Shown here in pieces: positions 34,433 through 45,572 of a DNA stretch of 64,000 nt. Both the position numbers and the translations under genes were made by a program. Numbering within the stretch: position 1 is the first letter of the stretch; each line of letters opens with the position of its first letter. The notes beneath the pieces are model-generated. The model did no database searches, was not told where the DNA came from, and was given only the letters and a program-made list of their open reading frames with translations. The stretch is from Devosia rhodophyticola. Lineage in GTDB: Bacteria; Pseudomonadota; Alphaproteobacteria; Rhizobiales; Devosiaceae. The DNA is taken from positions 620,001 to 684,000 of the forward strand of contig NZ_CP118247.1 of NCBI RefSeq assembly GCF_028816475.1. The letters run 5' to 3'.

Positions 34433-35854
34433 ATGAGCTTTACGCTCTCGCGCCGAGCATTTCTCGGCTCTGCAGCCATTCTGGGTACTGCAGCTATTTT
34501 TCCACCTCGCCTGGCTTTCGGCTCGACACACCTCAGGCCATTAACAATCGAAAAGCGTGTCATCGAAGTGCTCGGCAAATCGGCCGATGTGTTCGGTATT
34601 TCTGGCCCCGATGGCAAGCCGGGTTTGACTTTGGCAGCAGATGAACGCTTCGCGGTTTCGCTGAGCAACCAGTCTGGTGAAACCAGCATCGTGCATTGGC
34701 ATGGACAGACCCCCACGCCTGAACTCGATGGCGTCGCCCTGACCGGCTATGTCGAGCCACTCAGCGCTGGGGAAGTTCGAGGTTATGATTTTGCCGCTCG
34801 TCCCGGAACGCACTGGATGCACTCTCATCAAGGGATGCAGGAACAGCGCCTGATGGCAGCTCCTCTGGTGGTGCGAACCGCTGAAGATGAGGCTGCGGAC
34901 ATGCAAGAAGTGACAGTGCTTCTGCATGACTTCAGCTTTGCCAGCCCTGAGGAAATTCTTGCAGGCCTTCGCACCGCGCAGCCGGACGGCATGATGCCCG
35001 GCATGGATATGTCGTCCATGGGCTCCATGCAAATGGGCACCTCGATGATGAGCATGGACCTCAACGACGTAAATTATGACGCCTATCTGGCCAACGATCG
35101 CACGCTGGACGATCCCGAGGTTGTGCGTACAGAGCGTAACGGGCGGGTACGTTTACGTTTGATCAACGGGGCAACGGCCACCGCCTTCTGGATTGATCTC
35201 GGCGACACACCGGCGACAGTTCTTGCTGTCGACGGCAACGAGGTCATGCCGGTGGCAGGAACGCGGTTTCCACTAGCCCAGGCCCAGCGAATGGATCTCT
35301 TGATAGAGGTTGCCCCGGGCGCAGTTGTACCCGTTTTTGCCGAACGCGAAGGCGCACGGGAACGGACAGGGGTCATTCTGGCTTCTCCTGGTGCATCCGT
35401 TGCGAAGTTTTCCAACCTGTCTGACACGGAAGCACCCCCGGTCGATATTTCGCTGGAAACGAGGCTCCGGGCGAAATCCGGCCTCAGCCCAGCCAAGGGT
35501 ACCAAGGCGTCAGTCATGCTTATGGGGGACATGTCTCCCTATAGTTGGAATGTCGATGGCAATACCTGGCCCAACCATCGTCCGATAGGCGTAAAGCTGG
35601 GCGACCGGGTGGAACTGGAACTGATGAACCATTCAATGATGGCGCATCCCATGCATTTGCACGGCCATCATTTTCAGGTCACCTCGATCAATGGAAAAGC
35701 GCTGGCCGGCGCGGTCAGAGACACCATTTTGTTACCGCCAATGACACGCGTCACCCTCGCCTTTGACGCCGACAACCCTGGCCGCTGGCTGTTTCACTGT
35801 CACAATCTCTATCACATGGCCACGGGCATGATGACTGAACTCATCTACACCTGA
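34433..35854 (+). CDS. copA: Multicopper oxidase, CopA/CueO type
   Basis: Periplasmic cuprous oxidase for copper tolerance, 473 residues. A Tat signal is visible (SRRAFLGSAAIL). All four copper-ligand motifs are present: HWHG (His88, His90), HSHQ (about 130), HPMHLHGHH (about 405) and the C-terminal HCHNLYHMATGMM (about 455) with type-1 site Cys, His and Met. A methionine-rich insertion (PGMDMSSMGSMQM, about 183-200) matches the Met-rich loops that feed Cu(I) in CueO/CopA. Its neighbours, a Cys/His-rich secreted protein and a DUF305 protein, are copper-associated too. Confidence 0.92.
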   Translation: MSFTLSRRAFLGSAAILGTAAIFPPRLAFGSTHLRPLTIEKRVIEVLGKSADVFGISGPDGKPGLTLAADERFAVSLSNQSGETSIVHWHGQTPTPELDGVALTGYVEPLSAGEVRGYDFAARPGTHWMHSHQGMQEQRLMAAPLVVRTAEDEAADMQEVTVLLHDFSFASPEEILAGLRTAQPDGMMPGMDMSSMGSMQMGTSMMSMDLNDVNYDAYLANDRTLDDPEVVRTERNGRVRLRLINGATATAFWIDLGDTPATVLAVDGNEVMPVAGTRFPLAQAQRMDLLIEVAPGAVVPVFAEREGARERTGVILASPGASVAKFSNLSDTEAPPVDISLETRLRAKSGLSPAKGTKASVMLMGDMSPYSWNVDGNTWPNHRPIGVKLGDRVELELMNHSMMAHPMHLHGHHFQVTSINGKALAGAVRDTILLPPMTRVTLAFDADNPGRWLFHCHNLYHMATGMMTELIYT

Positions 35855-35950
35855 CGCACCACGGGCATGGGCGAGACCGAAAGGTTACGCCCATGTCGAA
35901 CAAAAGCGCAGATCAATCGTTAAGCCCACGAAAAGTCAAAGGAGATCAGA

Positions 35951-36445
35951 ATGAGCTACTACAGATATGCCGCGATGATTGTTACCTCGACTATCGTCAT
36001 GTTCGGCTTGATGTATCTCAATACCTTCGCCCTGGATCATATATTCTGGAGCCAGACACGGGCGTGGATGGCCTTACTGATGGGCGCCACCATGGCCGTG
36101 ATCATGCTGGCATTCATGTTGTCGATGTATAAGAACAAGAAGGCAAACATAGCCATCCTTGTTGGGGCAATCGTGGTTTTTGGCGCATCGCTCTGGCTGG
36201 TTCGCAGCCAGGAAACGGTTGGCGACGTTGACTATATGAAAGCCATGATCCCCCACCACTCCATTGCCATTCTGACCAGCTCGCGGGCTCATATCAAGGA
36301 CCCCCGCGTGCGCGAACTCGCGGACGGGATCATCAAGGCCCAGGTTCGCGAAATCGATGAAATGAAGCAGCTTATCTCGGAATTGGAGGCAAACCCGCCA
36401 GCAGCCAACGTGCCGGATTTACCCCCGACGGTTCCGACGGAATAG
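35951..36445 (+). CDS. DUF305 membrane protein
   Basis: 164 residues. Three transmembrane segments in the first about 90 residues are followed by a soluble DUF305 (ferritin-like four-helix) domain starting at DVDYMKAMIPHHSIAILTSSRA; the MIPHHS motif is the signature and may bind metal. DUF305 proteins are frequent next to multicopper oxidases. It follows copA after 96 bases on the same strand, with GGAG before the ATG. Confidence 0.85.
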   Translation: MSYYRYAAMIVTSTIVMFGLMYLNTFALDHIFWSQTRAWMALLMGATMAVIMLAFMLSMYKNKKANIAILVGAIVVFGASLWLVRSQETVGDVDYMKAMIPHHSIAILTSSRAHIKDPRVRELADGIIKAQVREIDEMKQLISELEANPPAANVPDLPPTVPTE

Positions 36446-36462
36446 TCGCCCGATTAGTGCGA

Positions 36463-36969
36463 TCAAAGCGTGCCAACGCGGATCATCAGGCGAAAGGCTT
36501 CGCCCGTTTCGTCAAAATTTCCGGCCCATTCATGGCCGCATCTGTGAAGTTCCGGATAGAGAACAACGGGTTCGCCCCCCAGTAGGACGAACAGGACTTC
36601 GCCTTGCGGCAGGGCCTTGAGAGCCTCGAGAATGCGGGCAATTGACTCGGCCGGGTCTAATTCGGAGCAATCGAGATATTGCACGGGATCGGGCCACGTT
36701 TGTGGTGCTTGCGCATTGGATGTCACATCCGTTGGGCAGATGCCTGCCGTCGGCGTGAAGAGAACAACCCAGCATCCGTCCTCAAGTTCGGTCGCCTCGC
36801 TGGTGAAGCCCTTGTTGGCCATAACTGGCAGCAAGGGTTCGGGCTTGAACGTTGCCAAAAGTTTGAGACGTTGGCCGTTTTCCAGCTGGTTCACTGCCCC
36901 CATTATGGCGCCGAATGGTTCACCACCGCTTCTCAGCAGCGGACGTATGTCCAGTTCAAGGTCATTCAT
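36463..36969 (-). CDS. DUF2249-domain protein
   Basis: 168 residues, cytoplasmic. The N-terminal about 70 residues are a DUF2249 domain (LDIRPLLRSGGEPFGAIMGAV, LKLLATFKPEPLLPVMANKGF), a TusA-like fold. The C-terminal about 90 residues form an uncharacterised second domain ending HRCGHEWAGNFDETGEAFRLMIRVGTL (shown here as HRCGHEW and AFRLMIRVG) with a CxxH-like pair. Start ATG 36969 has AAGGAC upstream. It is convergent with the DUF305 gene. DUF2249 proteins often accompany denitrification or hemerythrin genes, not seen here. Confidence 0.78.
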   Translation of the reverse strand: MNDLELDIRPLLRSGGEPFGAIMGAVNQLENGQRLKLLATFKPEPLLPVMANKGFTSEATELEDGCWVVLFTPTAGICPTDVTSNAQAPQTWPDPVQYLDCSELDPAESIARILEALKALPQGEVLFVLLGGEPVVLYPELHRCGHEWAGNFDETGEAFRLMIRVGTL

Positions 36970-37468
36970 GGTCGTGTCCTTATTGGCGGGAGAACGCACT
37001 CCCGGGTCCTGGGTCGTTACGCGGCTGCCCGATGGCCCTGCTCCATGCGTCAAACCTTTGGGCCGCTCTCGATGCAGATCCAGGAAAAATTGTCCTGGGT
37101 ATGCGACCTGCAACTGATATCGTAGTGGCTTAAACGGGATATCGCGGCCCTACTTTGTCGCCGAACAAACAAGTGCGACGCGATCCGTCAGGGGATGCCC
37201 ATTTTCCGGCCTGAATTATTGACCCACCGTCCAATCTGTCATTCTGGCCCAAGGGCTAATCAATTTCAGCTAGCTCTAGATCGTTTGTATAAGAATTTTA
37301 ATAATCACCATCAATAATCATAAGATATATCTATATTATACTTCTATCATATTGATATGACCGGCCAGAAACTAACTCTTGTCCAAAAATAACTTGATCA
37401 ACTGGCAAATAAGACCTTAGTTAAACCGCATACAACATCAGGATCGCGAATAGGAGGCTTGATTTGTC
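36970..37468. other. Non-coding gap with AT-rich island
   Basis: 499 bases without a supported gene. The left part is ordinary sequence carrying the DUF2249 promoter. From about 37261 to 37440 the sequence becomes strongly AT-rich, with two direct AATAATCA copies (37300-37307 and 37313-37320) and TATATCTATATTATAC. This contrasts with the GC-rich flanks and lies directly before the giant secreted protein gene, so it is probably its promoter and may be a target of an AT-recognising regulator such as MucR/Ros (inference). Confidence 0.5.
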
Positions 37469-40400
37469 ATGCGTCTCCGCAAACTATTATTTTTGGTTTC
37501 ATTGGCAATTGCGTTCTTCGCCCTGGCGAGCGCGGCGCAGGCCCAGCGCGGCCTGTTCACAACTTTGCTTGAGCGCGGCGTCGGTGGGCTGATCGAAAAC
37601 CCGTCGCCGCCCGGACAACTCCTCCCCCCGCCACATCATCCAGGCCGCCATCGTCGCAAGTGCAGCGCATACAGCAACAACTCAGCGATATTGGGTTTGA
37701 CGCGGGTCCGGCCGACGGCGTGATGGGGGCTAAGACCCGGCAGGCCATCGCCAGTTTCCAACACTCCATTGGCGCGGTTGCTACGGGTGAACTGAGCGGA
37801 ACGCAAACCGATTTATTATTGGCCCAACAGCGAGGGCCGTCGGAAGTTCCTGTATCGGCGGTTCCGGTATCAGAAAATTTTGGGTTTTCAATGCTGAACG
37901 GGATCGATCTTCCCTACAATGACTTTCGCTCGGGGATGTCGGATCGCAGTCTCCGGGACATAGGCACGCGTGGGTGCCTGGCCGCTTGCGCTGCCGACCG
38001 CCAGTGCCGGGCATTTACCTATAACGTATCGGCCGGGGTGTGTTTTCTGAAAACCAACGGCGTCAACCAAACCGCTTTTCCGGGGGCGGTTTCGGGCGTG
38101 CGCGGTCCCACCAGTGCTTTCGAGCCATCTTCGGTCGATCTGTCCCGCCCCTTGTCACGAGAAGAGATCGCACGATTGCAGGCAGGCCTGAATGCGCGCG
38201 GATATGAGGTGGGACGACCCGATGGGGTCATCGGCACAAATACCCGGAACGCTATCGCTCGGTTCATTGCGGACAACCCTACGGTTGGCGCGGTAGGTGC
38301 GACCTCTGCCCTGCTACAGGCTGTGCTGCAGTCTCCCAATGCCGAAAGGGCAGAACAAACGCCATTTGAGCCAAATTCGTACCAACGTTTTGAAGACGTC
38401 GAAAGCGAATTGGCACTGATCTCAATCAATAGATTTCCCGAAATCCTGGACAAACGCTCGCTCTTGCTGCGCTGGTTTCAGCGCGAGTATCCGTCGCGGA
38501 CCGAGCAGGAGCGCATTGATTTCGATTCCGCCAATGTCATTCGGCAGGATGCAATTCTGGAAGATTTACGCATGCGGATTATCCAGGAGGCCGAGGCATT
38601 TACAGCTGATCCCAACCATTTACCGATCAGGTTACGCATCTGGCGACCGTTGCAGATCAATGGGTTCAATGAGCAGGAGGGAATTGCTATTGGCGCAGGC
38701 GCGAACAGCAATCTATCACTGTTGAGCCTGCCATCCGCTGAAATCCAGCGAACCCTCGTTGGCGCGGCGCTCGACGCCCCAGATATCAAGAGCATACCAA
38801 TAACCAATGCCGACAAGGCGAGCGCCTTTCTGGACCTTGCACGAGGGCCGAACGGCAACGGCCAGGTAGAACTGGTTGGTTGGTACACGATCACAGAAGT
38901 GGCAGGCGGGCAAAAATCCGGCCAGGCATATTTCTCCGACAATGCCCCCATTCAAATGACTGTTAGTCTGGACAGGGTATCGGTGGCAACGATGCGATCC
39001 GGCCCAAACCGTGCGAACGGTGGGGACGAGCTTTTCGTTCTGTATGAGCCGCAGACACGTGCACCCGCAGTCGGCGCGTTCGATAACATCGCGCTAGCGC
39101 AGCAGATGGGGATACCCATTGCCCAAGGTCATGTGTTGCTGCCGGCTGACCAAAACGTCAACTATGAAATAGAAGCTGCATTTGGGACGCAGAATGTAAA
39201 CGAAGCCATCACGCGTTATTTGTCGCTCGCGGCGATCCATCTCGTCCCCGAGGCCGCAGGGGACCGCGTTACGGATACTGACATCTGGAATTTAATGTCG
39301 CGCGCACAACGGGCTCGCGTCTATGGAGCATTGGCAACCCATGCAAATTCATTCGCAAACGAATTTGAACGACGCCGTGCGACGCAGGTACTCAACGAAG
39401 AAATCATCCCCGAATGGATGGCTGAGGCGCCATCCCTGCCTGTGCCGGTTGTAACGGTCTTCCGGATTCAGTTGGGGGAATATGACTTTGCAGCAAAGGC
39501 ATTCCCTATTTCATCGGTCAGAAATCGGCCGCTGTTCTATTTGCCTAGTGTCCTTGCCTCGTCCCTCGTTTACGAGAATCTGCCGACCAGTCTTGCTATG
39601 GACGAAGATATCGCCGAGCGCTTTGCGACGGAGAATGAAACATACGGGCGGCCATGGGTCTGGGTTGCGACCTTCGGAGAACTGTCCATATCCGGGGTCG
39701 AAGCGAACGGTCGGGGCGTTTACGGGCGGGTAAGTTTTGCGCCGTCGCATTCTGGCATATTTGCGGACCCACAACTGACCGAAAAACTGGCAGAAATCGA
39801 TCCGGCCCAAACCGTCGTAGACCCCAGCACTGACGTAGTGGCGCCGGAAGAAGTGCAACGAGAGCCCGGAATATTGGCCAAGATCACCCCCGCCACCGAG
39901 CTGGAATTGTTGGGGCATGCCTATGCAAAGTTATTGCCGCGCGATCAGGCCGAGATAATGGTCGAAAGCAGTAACAGCGTGCGCACGGCAAATGAATTTG
40001 AGCAGGCTGACGCGCGCACCGCTGCGATGAATTTGCTGGCATCGATGCCAGGAGAAAACGAGGTCTGGCTCGTCGGTTCGGTGGATCTTGGGACCTATGA
40101 TCTGAGCACAGGCAAATTTGCTACTTCCAAATTCGGCCTCACGCCCGCTGCGGGCGATAGCGGCTTTCACGCCAGTTTCAAATTTACCCTCGCCGACACA
40201 AGGGGACTCGATACCATTGGCGTCGATGAAGAAAACGCTCGCAAGATCGTTAAAATGAACCGGAGACGCTTACCATTGGTTGCGCGCGTCAACATTCTCG
40301 ATGTCACGGTAGATCCGAATGGGACCACGCCGAACTATAATTTCTCGGTGGAAGTTGCAGAAATTGTGCTGTGGGGTCGTCTTGAAGGCGACGACAGCCC

Positions 40401-41934
40401 ACCCACAGTTGTGGCCAACTTTGAGGTATCATCAGCCAAAACGGCCACTGCCGATGTTCCTCCGCTAAAGTACCTTGATCCCGAAGCTCTCGATTACTTG
40501 TTGATCAACTACGCGCCCCAGATGGCTACACCGGCCCAGTTTGGCCGGATGATGGCGGCGCGCTGGCTGCTCGAAAAAAGCAAGATGACTAGCGATGGCG
40601 TCAATTTCTTTCCTCCGGGGACCGATCTGTTGGCACCGGGCATACGCGAGCATTGGCTGCCCGAGTTCACCCGATGGGCTTCGGCGCGCGCCCAAACGCT
40701 CCATGGCAGGCTGACCATAGTGTTGGGAAATTGCGCCTCGAGCATTGCGAGCCAATACTGGCGTTCACCGATCAGTGCGCCCATGATATCGGCGTACCCC
40801 CAACTTGGATCATCAACAGAATTGCAAACCATTGCCGCCAAGTATCTGGAAGCCCACGCGTCGGGTCCTCTTGCTTTTGAAATTGAGGGATATCTTCTGG
40901 ATGGCGACCAGTGCAATACGACCCTGTCCGGCGGCGCATCCGCGCAACTTGGCTGGTTGGACAACACCCGCAGCGGCGCCGTTGTGTTGATGGATTCGAT
41001 CCTGTTGCCCGGCAAGGAAACCAAGATTTATTTGGCCAACGCCGAGATTGATATCGAAATTGAAACAGTCGAAATTGTGCCGGTGAGCGGGGCGAAACTG
41101 CCGGCCATGGCGATCAAGGCAAAATTTGCAGGGTTGCGCGCCGCTAACGGCGCTGGCCAGATTGCCAGCTTTACCGCCGGGGATCTGGCGGCGGCGCGTG
41201 CTTCTGAAGCGGCGGTCACCCCCCTACCCGAGGGTTGGGACATTGTCGGGTTGCGCCCCGGCATGACGCTGGCGGCGGCAGAGGCAGTGGTCCGTTCACA
41301 CATGGATGTCGCAGCGGTGTACAAGCGCAAGCCGGGCGTTCGAACCACCCATTTCCTGAACGAACGCGCATTCGTTTCCTCGGATCTGACAGAGGCAATC
41401 GACCTTGTCTATCTGCCCGGCGCTGATGGTGACACAGTCCATGTCATTTCCCGCAAGGTCGCACAGAAGGCCGGCACTATGGCTGGCACGCTGCTTGAAG
41501 CACTGCGTGCCAAATATGGTGAGGAGCGCGAGGCTGATCAGCACTCGGACGGTTTTCGCGCCAACTGGGTTCTGCAACCAACGCCACGCTCCAACATGGA
41601 AGGTAGATATTGCAGGGCGGCGGAACCCGGATCATGGGAGGGTTGGGAGTTGGAGGAAGGCGACGTCGACGGAATTGATCAAGCGGTTACTGACTATCTT
41701 CAAGTGCGCGGCCAAGTCTGGCTTCCTGGACCGAGGGATATTGTTGCAGACGCGCTCGAATTTGGGCGGCTTGACTGCGGCGTTTCTATCGATGCATCCA
41801 AGCATGTATCCGGCAACAGCGATGTACTGCTCGTTCAAATCACGGACTTTGAGGGCTATGCCCGCGCCTTCGAGGCCGACCAAAAGCTGGCCGGGCAGGA
41901 AACGGAGGCACCCAAGCTGGATTTTGCACTTTAG
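37469..41934 (+). CDS. Giant secreted protein with peptidoglycan-binding and PAN-like domains (one-base frameshift near the N-terminus)
   Basis: After correction this is about 1,488 residues. Signal peptide MRLRKLLFLVSLAIAFFALA, cleaved near AQAQ; then a peptidoglycan-binding domain (QRIQQQLSDIGFDAGPADG), a PAN/apple-like domain with paired cysteines (GCLAACAADRQCRAFTYN, CFLKTNG), a second peptidoglycan-binding repeat (LQAGLNARGYEVGRPDG), and about 1,250 residues I cannot assign. Signal peptide and remainder are in different frames; the break is a run of six C at 37625-37630, and one more C joins them (LLPPATSSRPPSSQVQRIQ). Without it, a 1,424-residue frame could start at GTG 37660 but would lack export. 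No neighbour suggests a pathway. Confidence 0.75.
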
Positions 41935-42146
41935 CGTCGATACGTCCACTGGGTAGTCAATTTCTCTGGCCTATGGCTGCGCAAACAGTGGCTTACATCG
42001 AATGGCTTGGCGCGTCGCCCCGCTTCGATGCTTGCAGAGCCTCACGTTGGCCGCCTAATGTCATGGTCAGACTAGAACCTTGTTTTATCGACCTACGTCG
42101 CGATCCGAACCGAAACAACCAATACCAATATTGAAAGCGGGATCAG

Positions 42147-43028
42147 ATGAAAGGCATTATTCTGGCGGGCGGAAGCGGAACACGCCTGTTTCCTCTGACA
42201 CTTTCCATCTCTAAACAGATCCTTCCGGTCTATGACAAGCCGATGATCTATTATCCACTCAGTGTGTTGATGCTGGCGGGTATCCGCGAGATCATGGTAA
42301 TTTCAACACCGCGCGACCTTGTGTGTTTCAAGGAACTGTTGGGCGACGGAAGTGATTTTGGCGTTGAATTTTCCTATGCCGAGCAACCGCATCCAAACGG
42401 GTTGGCCGAAGCCTTTATCATTGGGCGCGAATTTATTGGCAAAGACAGTGTCGCCATGATCCTGGGCGACAACATCTATTATGGTGATGGTCTTTCCAAT
42501 ATCTGTATGTCGGCCGCCGCGCAAAAATCGGGTGCCGCCGTATTTGCCTATCGAGTAGAAGACCCGCAGCGCTATGGCGTTGTTACCTTTGACCGTGAAA
42601 GCGGGCGGGCGCTGTCGATTGAGGAAAAACCGGAAAACCCGAAATCAAGCTGGGCAGTAACTGGCCTTTATTTTTACGATAACGACGTCGTCGATATCGC
42701 CTCATCAATTACGCCATCGGCGCGTGGCGAATTGGAAATAACTGCCGTCAACAACACCTATCTTGAGCGCGGTACACTGCAGGTTCATCGACTGGGTCGG
42801 GGCTATGCCTGGCTGGATACGGGAACGCACGACAGTCTGCACGAAGCGTCGTCCTTTGTGCGGACAATTGAACACAGGCAGGGGATCAAGATTGCCTGCC
42901 CTGAAGAAATCGGGATGGAAAAGGGCTGGCTTGATGCTGATAAGGTCACGGCCCGTGCCGACATGATGGGCAAGACAGACTACGGAGTTTTTCTAAGGCA
43001 GCGCGTGAAGGAATATTTCAGCCAATGA
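42147..43028 (+). CDS. rmlA: Glucose-1-phosphate thymidylyltransferase
   Basis: First enzyme of dTDP-L-rhamnose synthesis, making dTDP-glucose from glucose 1-phosphate and dTTP; 293 residues, the standard length. Nucleotide-binding signature [11 protein letters not shown], product-site region [14 protein letters not shown], and the [21 protein letters not shown] segment are as in RmlA. It overlaps rmlC by 4 bases (ATGA at 43025-43028) and opens a four-gene operon rmlACBD. The 212 bases upstream hold its promoter; no element is assigned. Confidence 0.96.
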   Translation: MKGIILAGGSGTRLFPLTLSISKQILPVYDKPMIYYPLSVLMLAGIREIMVISTPRDLVCFKELLGDGSDFGVEFSYAEQPHPNGLAEAFIIGREFIGKDSVAMILGDNIYYGDGLSNICMSAAAQKSGAAVFAYRVEDPQRYGVVTFDRESGRALSIEEKPENPKSSWAVTGLYFYDNDVVDIASSITPSARGELEITAVNNTYLERGTLQVHRLGRGYAWLDTGTHDSLHEASSFVRTIEHRQGIKIACPEEIGMEKGWLDADKVTARADMMGKTDYGVFLRQRVKEYFSQ

Positions 43029-43576
43029 CTATGGTATCGCCGCTGTCGCTCGGAGAAGTTCTTGAGCTTACGCCCAAAAAATTTGGGGATGACCGGGGAT
43101 TTTTTTCTGAAACCTATAATCACGAGAGTTATTCAATAGCGGGTATTACCCACGAATTCGTGCAGGATAATCACTCCCATTCAGCCGCAAAAGGGGTCGT
43201 ACGAGGCCTGCACTACCAACTCACCCCGCGCGCGCAGGACAAGCTGGTGCGCGTCGTCAGGGGCGCAATTCTTGACGTGGCGGTGGACATCCGCAAGAGC
43301 TCGCCAACTTTTGGGCACTGGGTATCTCTTGTGGTGTCAGCCGAAAAGTGGAACCAGATTTTTGTGCCCAAGGGCTTTGCCCATGGTTTTGTAACTTTGG
43401 AACCCAACACCGAAGTTATTTACAAGGTGACGGCTCTATATTCACCCGAGCATGACCGCTCCATCCGGTTTGACGATCCTGCCATTGGCATCCACTGGCC
43501 CGATGTGGGTGAGTTTCAGCTTTCGGAAAAGGATCGAAATGCACCGCTGCTGGCGGATGCTGCGGTTTTCGACTAG
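43025..43576 (+). CDS. rmlC: dTDP-4-dehydrorhamnose 3,5-epimerase
   Basis: Third enzyme of dTDP-L-rhamnose synthesis, a cupin-fold epimerase of 183 residues. Conserved stretches are [32 protein letters not shown] (catalytic His in LHYQ), [18 protein letters not shown] and [18 protein letters not shown] overlap with rmlA indicates translational coupling. Confidence 0.96.
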   Translation: MTMVSPLSLGEVLELTPKKFGDDRGFFSETYNHESYSIAGITHEFVQDNHSHSAAKGVVRGLHYQLTPRAQDKLVRVVRGAILDVAVDIRKSSPTFGHWVSLVVSAEKWNQIFVPKGFAHGFVTLEPNTEVIYKVTALYSPEHDRSIRFDDPAIGIHWPDVGEFQLSEKDRNAPLLADAAVFD

Positions 43577-43591
43577 CGGGGGATTTTGGCG

Positions 43592-44665
43592 ATGAGAACA
43601 ATTATGGTCACCGGTGGTGCCGGATTTATCGGGTCCGCTGTGTGCCGTCTTCTGGTTGGCGAACCCGGTGTTCGTGTCGTCAATGTCGACAAGCTGACCT
43701 ATGCGGGCAATCTGGCATCGCTGCGGCAGATCGAAGGCGATGAGAACTACCGCTTTCATCAGGCTGATATTTGCGACGAAGCGGCAATGCTCGCCATCAT
43801 GCGCAGCCAAAAGGTCGATGCCGTTATGCACCTGGCCGCCGAAAGTCACGTTGACCGATCGATTGACGGGCCCGGCGCTTTCATCGAGACCAACATTGTC
43901 GGCACCTACCGCTTGTTAAACGCGGCACTGATCTACTGGCGGGAATTGCCATCCGATAAAGCGGAATGCTTTCGATTTCACCACATCTCAACCGATGAGG
44001 TTTTTGGGGATCTGCCGTTCGATAGCGGCATTTTCACCGAGCAAACGCCCTATGCGCCATCATCACCCTATTCTGCCTCCAAGGCGGCCTCGGATCATCT
44101 GGTTCGGGCTTGGCACGAAACCTACGGCCTACCGGTCGTACTTTCAAATTGTTCGAACAATTATGGCCCCTATCATTTCCCGGAAAAGCTGATCCCGCTC
44201 GTCGTGCTGAATGCCTTGGACGAGAAGCCGCTACCAATTTATGGCGCGGGTGCCAATGTTCGTGACTGGCTCTATGTCGAAGATCATGCGCGGGCGCTGT
44301 TTGCTGTCGTGACCCGTGGCACACCCGGACAAAGTTATAATGTTGGCGGTCGGGCCGAACGGACAAATCTCGCCGTGGTCGAAACGATCTGCGACATCCT
44401 CGACGACAAGCGACCCCGCGCTTCCGGCCAATCGTATCGCGATCTTATTGCGTTCGTGGGGGATCGCCCCGGTCACGACCGGCGCTATGCCATCGACCCT
44501 GCCAAAATCGGCCGCGAACTTGGCTGGCAGCCGCTTGAAACCTTCGAGACGGGCCTTGCCCGTACAGTTGATTGGTACCTTGAAAACGATTGGTGGTGGA
44601 AGCCGATCCGTGAGAAAGCCTATTCTGGTGAACGGCTAGGCACCAATGTGAAGAGCGCCCAATGA
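43592..44665 (+). CDS. rmlB: dTDP-glucose 4,6-dehydratase
   Basis: Second enzyme of the pathway, an extended SDR with bound NAD, 357 residues. [10 protein letters not shown] is the cofactor loop; ISTDEVFGD carries the catalytic Asp-Glu pair next to Thr, and [10 protein letters not shown] the Tyr-Lys pair. Start ATG 43592 (MRTIMVTGG) follows a GGGGG sequence; TTG 43586 is less likely. It overlaps rmlD by 4 bases. Confidence 0.96.
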   Translation: MRTIMVTGGAGFIGSAVCRLLVGEPGVRVVNVDKLTYAGNLASLRQIEGDENYRFHQADICDEAAMLAIMRSQKVDAVMHLAAESHVDRSIDGPGAFIETNIVGTYRLLNAALIYWRELPSDKAECFRFHHISTDEVFGDLPFDSGIFTEQTPYAPSSPYSASKAASDHLVRAWHETYGLPVVLSNCSNNYGPYHFPEKLIPLVVLNALDEKPLPIYGAGANVRDWLYVEDHARALFAVVTRGTPGQSYNVGGRAERTNLAVVETICDILDDKRPRASGQSYRDLIAFVGDRPGHDRRYAIDPAKIGRELGWQPLETFETGLARTVDWYLENDWWWKPIREKAYSGERLGTNVKSAQ

Positions 44666-45558
44666 AGCTGCTGGTAACTGGACGCGAGGGCCAGGTCGTG
44701 CGCAGCCTCATCGAGCGCGCAAACAGGAATGGCAGGTTCGAGGTTGTAGCGCTGGGTCGCCCCGAACTTGACCTTTCCAGGCCCGAAACCATTCGCGAGA
44801 CGGTTCTGGCGGTCCGGCCCGACATTGTCGTTTCTGCCGCGGCCTATACAGCAGTTGATCTGGCAGAGGATGAGCCCGATCTGGCTCATGCTATCAACGC
44901 CGTTGGCGCGGGTATGCTGGCCCAGTCAGCTGCCGAAGCTGGGGCGCCCATCATTCATCTTTCAACAGACTACGTTTTTTCCGGGACTTCGCAGGCCCCC
45001 TACCACGAAGGCGATGCGACTGATCCGCAATGCATTTATGGCCGCACCAAGCTAGCTGGCGAAGAATTGGTCAGGGCGGTCAATCGTGAGCATGTAATAG
45101 TGCGAACGGCCTGGGTTTACAGTCCTTTTGGCAAGAACTTCGTTAAAACGATGCTGCGGTTGGCGGCGGACAGGGATGAAATCGCAGTTGTGAGCGACCA
45201 ATGGGGCAATCCTACATCTGCGCTCGATATTGCCGACGGCATTTTGCACGTTGCAGGCACGTTTATGGAGCAGCGCCGGCCCGAGCTTTTTGGCATTTTT
45301 CATCTTGCCGGCACTGGTGATATCAATTGGAGTGGACTGGCCGAGGTGGTCATGGATGTCAGCCAAAATCACGGTGGCCCCACCGCTAAAATCAGACCAA
45401 TTTCGACGGCAGAGTTTCCGACCAAGGCTGTGCGCCCGACAAATTCCCGGCTTTGTACCGACAAGCTGGCCAGTCGATACGATTGGCGGGCGCCGAACTG
45501 GCAGTCCTCAGTAGACCTTACGGTCGCACGACTGCTTGATGGCAACCCAATCAGGTAG
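44662..45558 (+). CDS. rmlD: dTDP-4-dehydrorhamnose reductase
   Basis: Last enzyme of the pathway, NAD(P)H-dependent, 298 residues. N-terminal [14 protein letters not shown] replaces the usual GxxGQLG loop, with a valine where RmlD often has leucine; [19 protein letters not shown] (Tyr/Lys pair) and the [11 protein letters not shown] segment are conserved. The operon ends here with no glycosyltransferase genes next to it, so the rhamnose is probably delivered to a surface polysaccharide encoded elsewhere. The convergent methyltransferase gene ends 15 bases away. Confidence 0.95.
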   Translation: MKLLVTGREGQVVRSLIERANRNGRFEVVALGRPELDLSRPETIRETVLAVRPDIVVSAAAYTAVDLAEDEPDLAHAINAVGAGMLAQSAAEAGAPIIHLSTDYVFSGTSQAPYHEGDATDPQCIYGRTKLAGEELVRAVNREHVIVRTAWVYSPFGKNFVKTMLRLAADRDEIAVVSDQWGNPTSALDIADGILHVAGTFMEQRRPELFGIFHLAGTGDINWSGLAEVVMDVSQNHGGPTAKIRPISTAEFPTKAVRPTNSRLCTDKLASRYDWRAPNWQSSVDLTVARLLDGNPIR

Positions 45559-45572
45559 ATTGGGCGGTGGTG

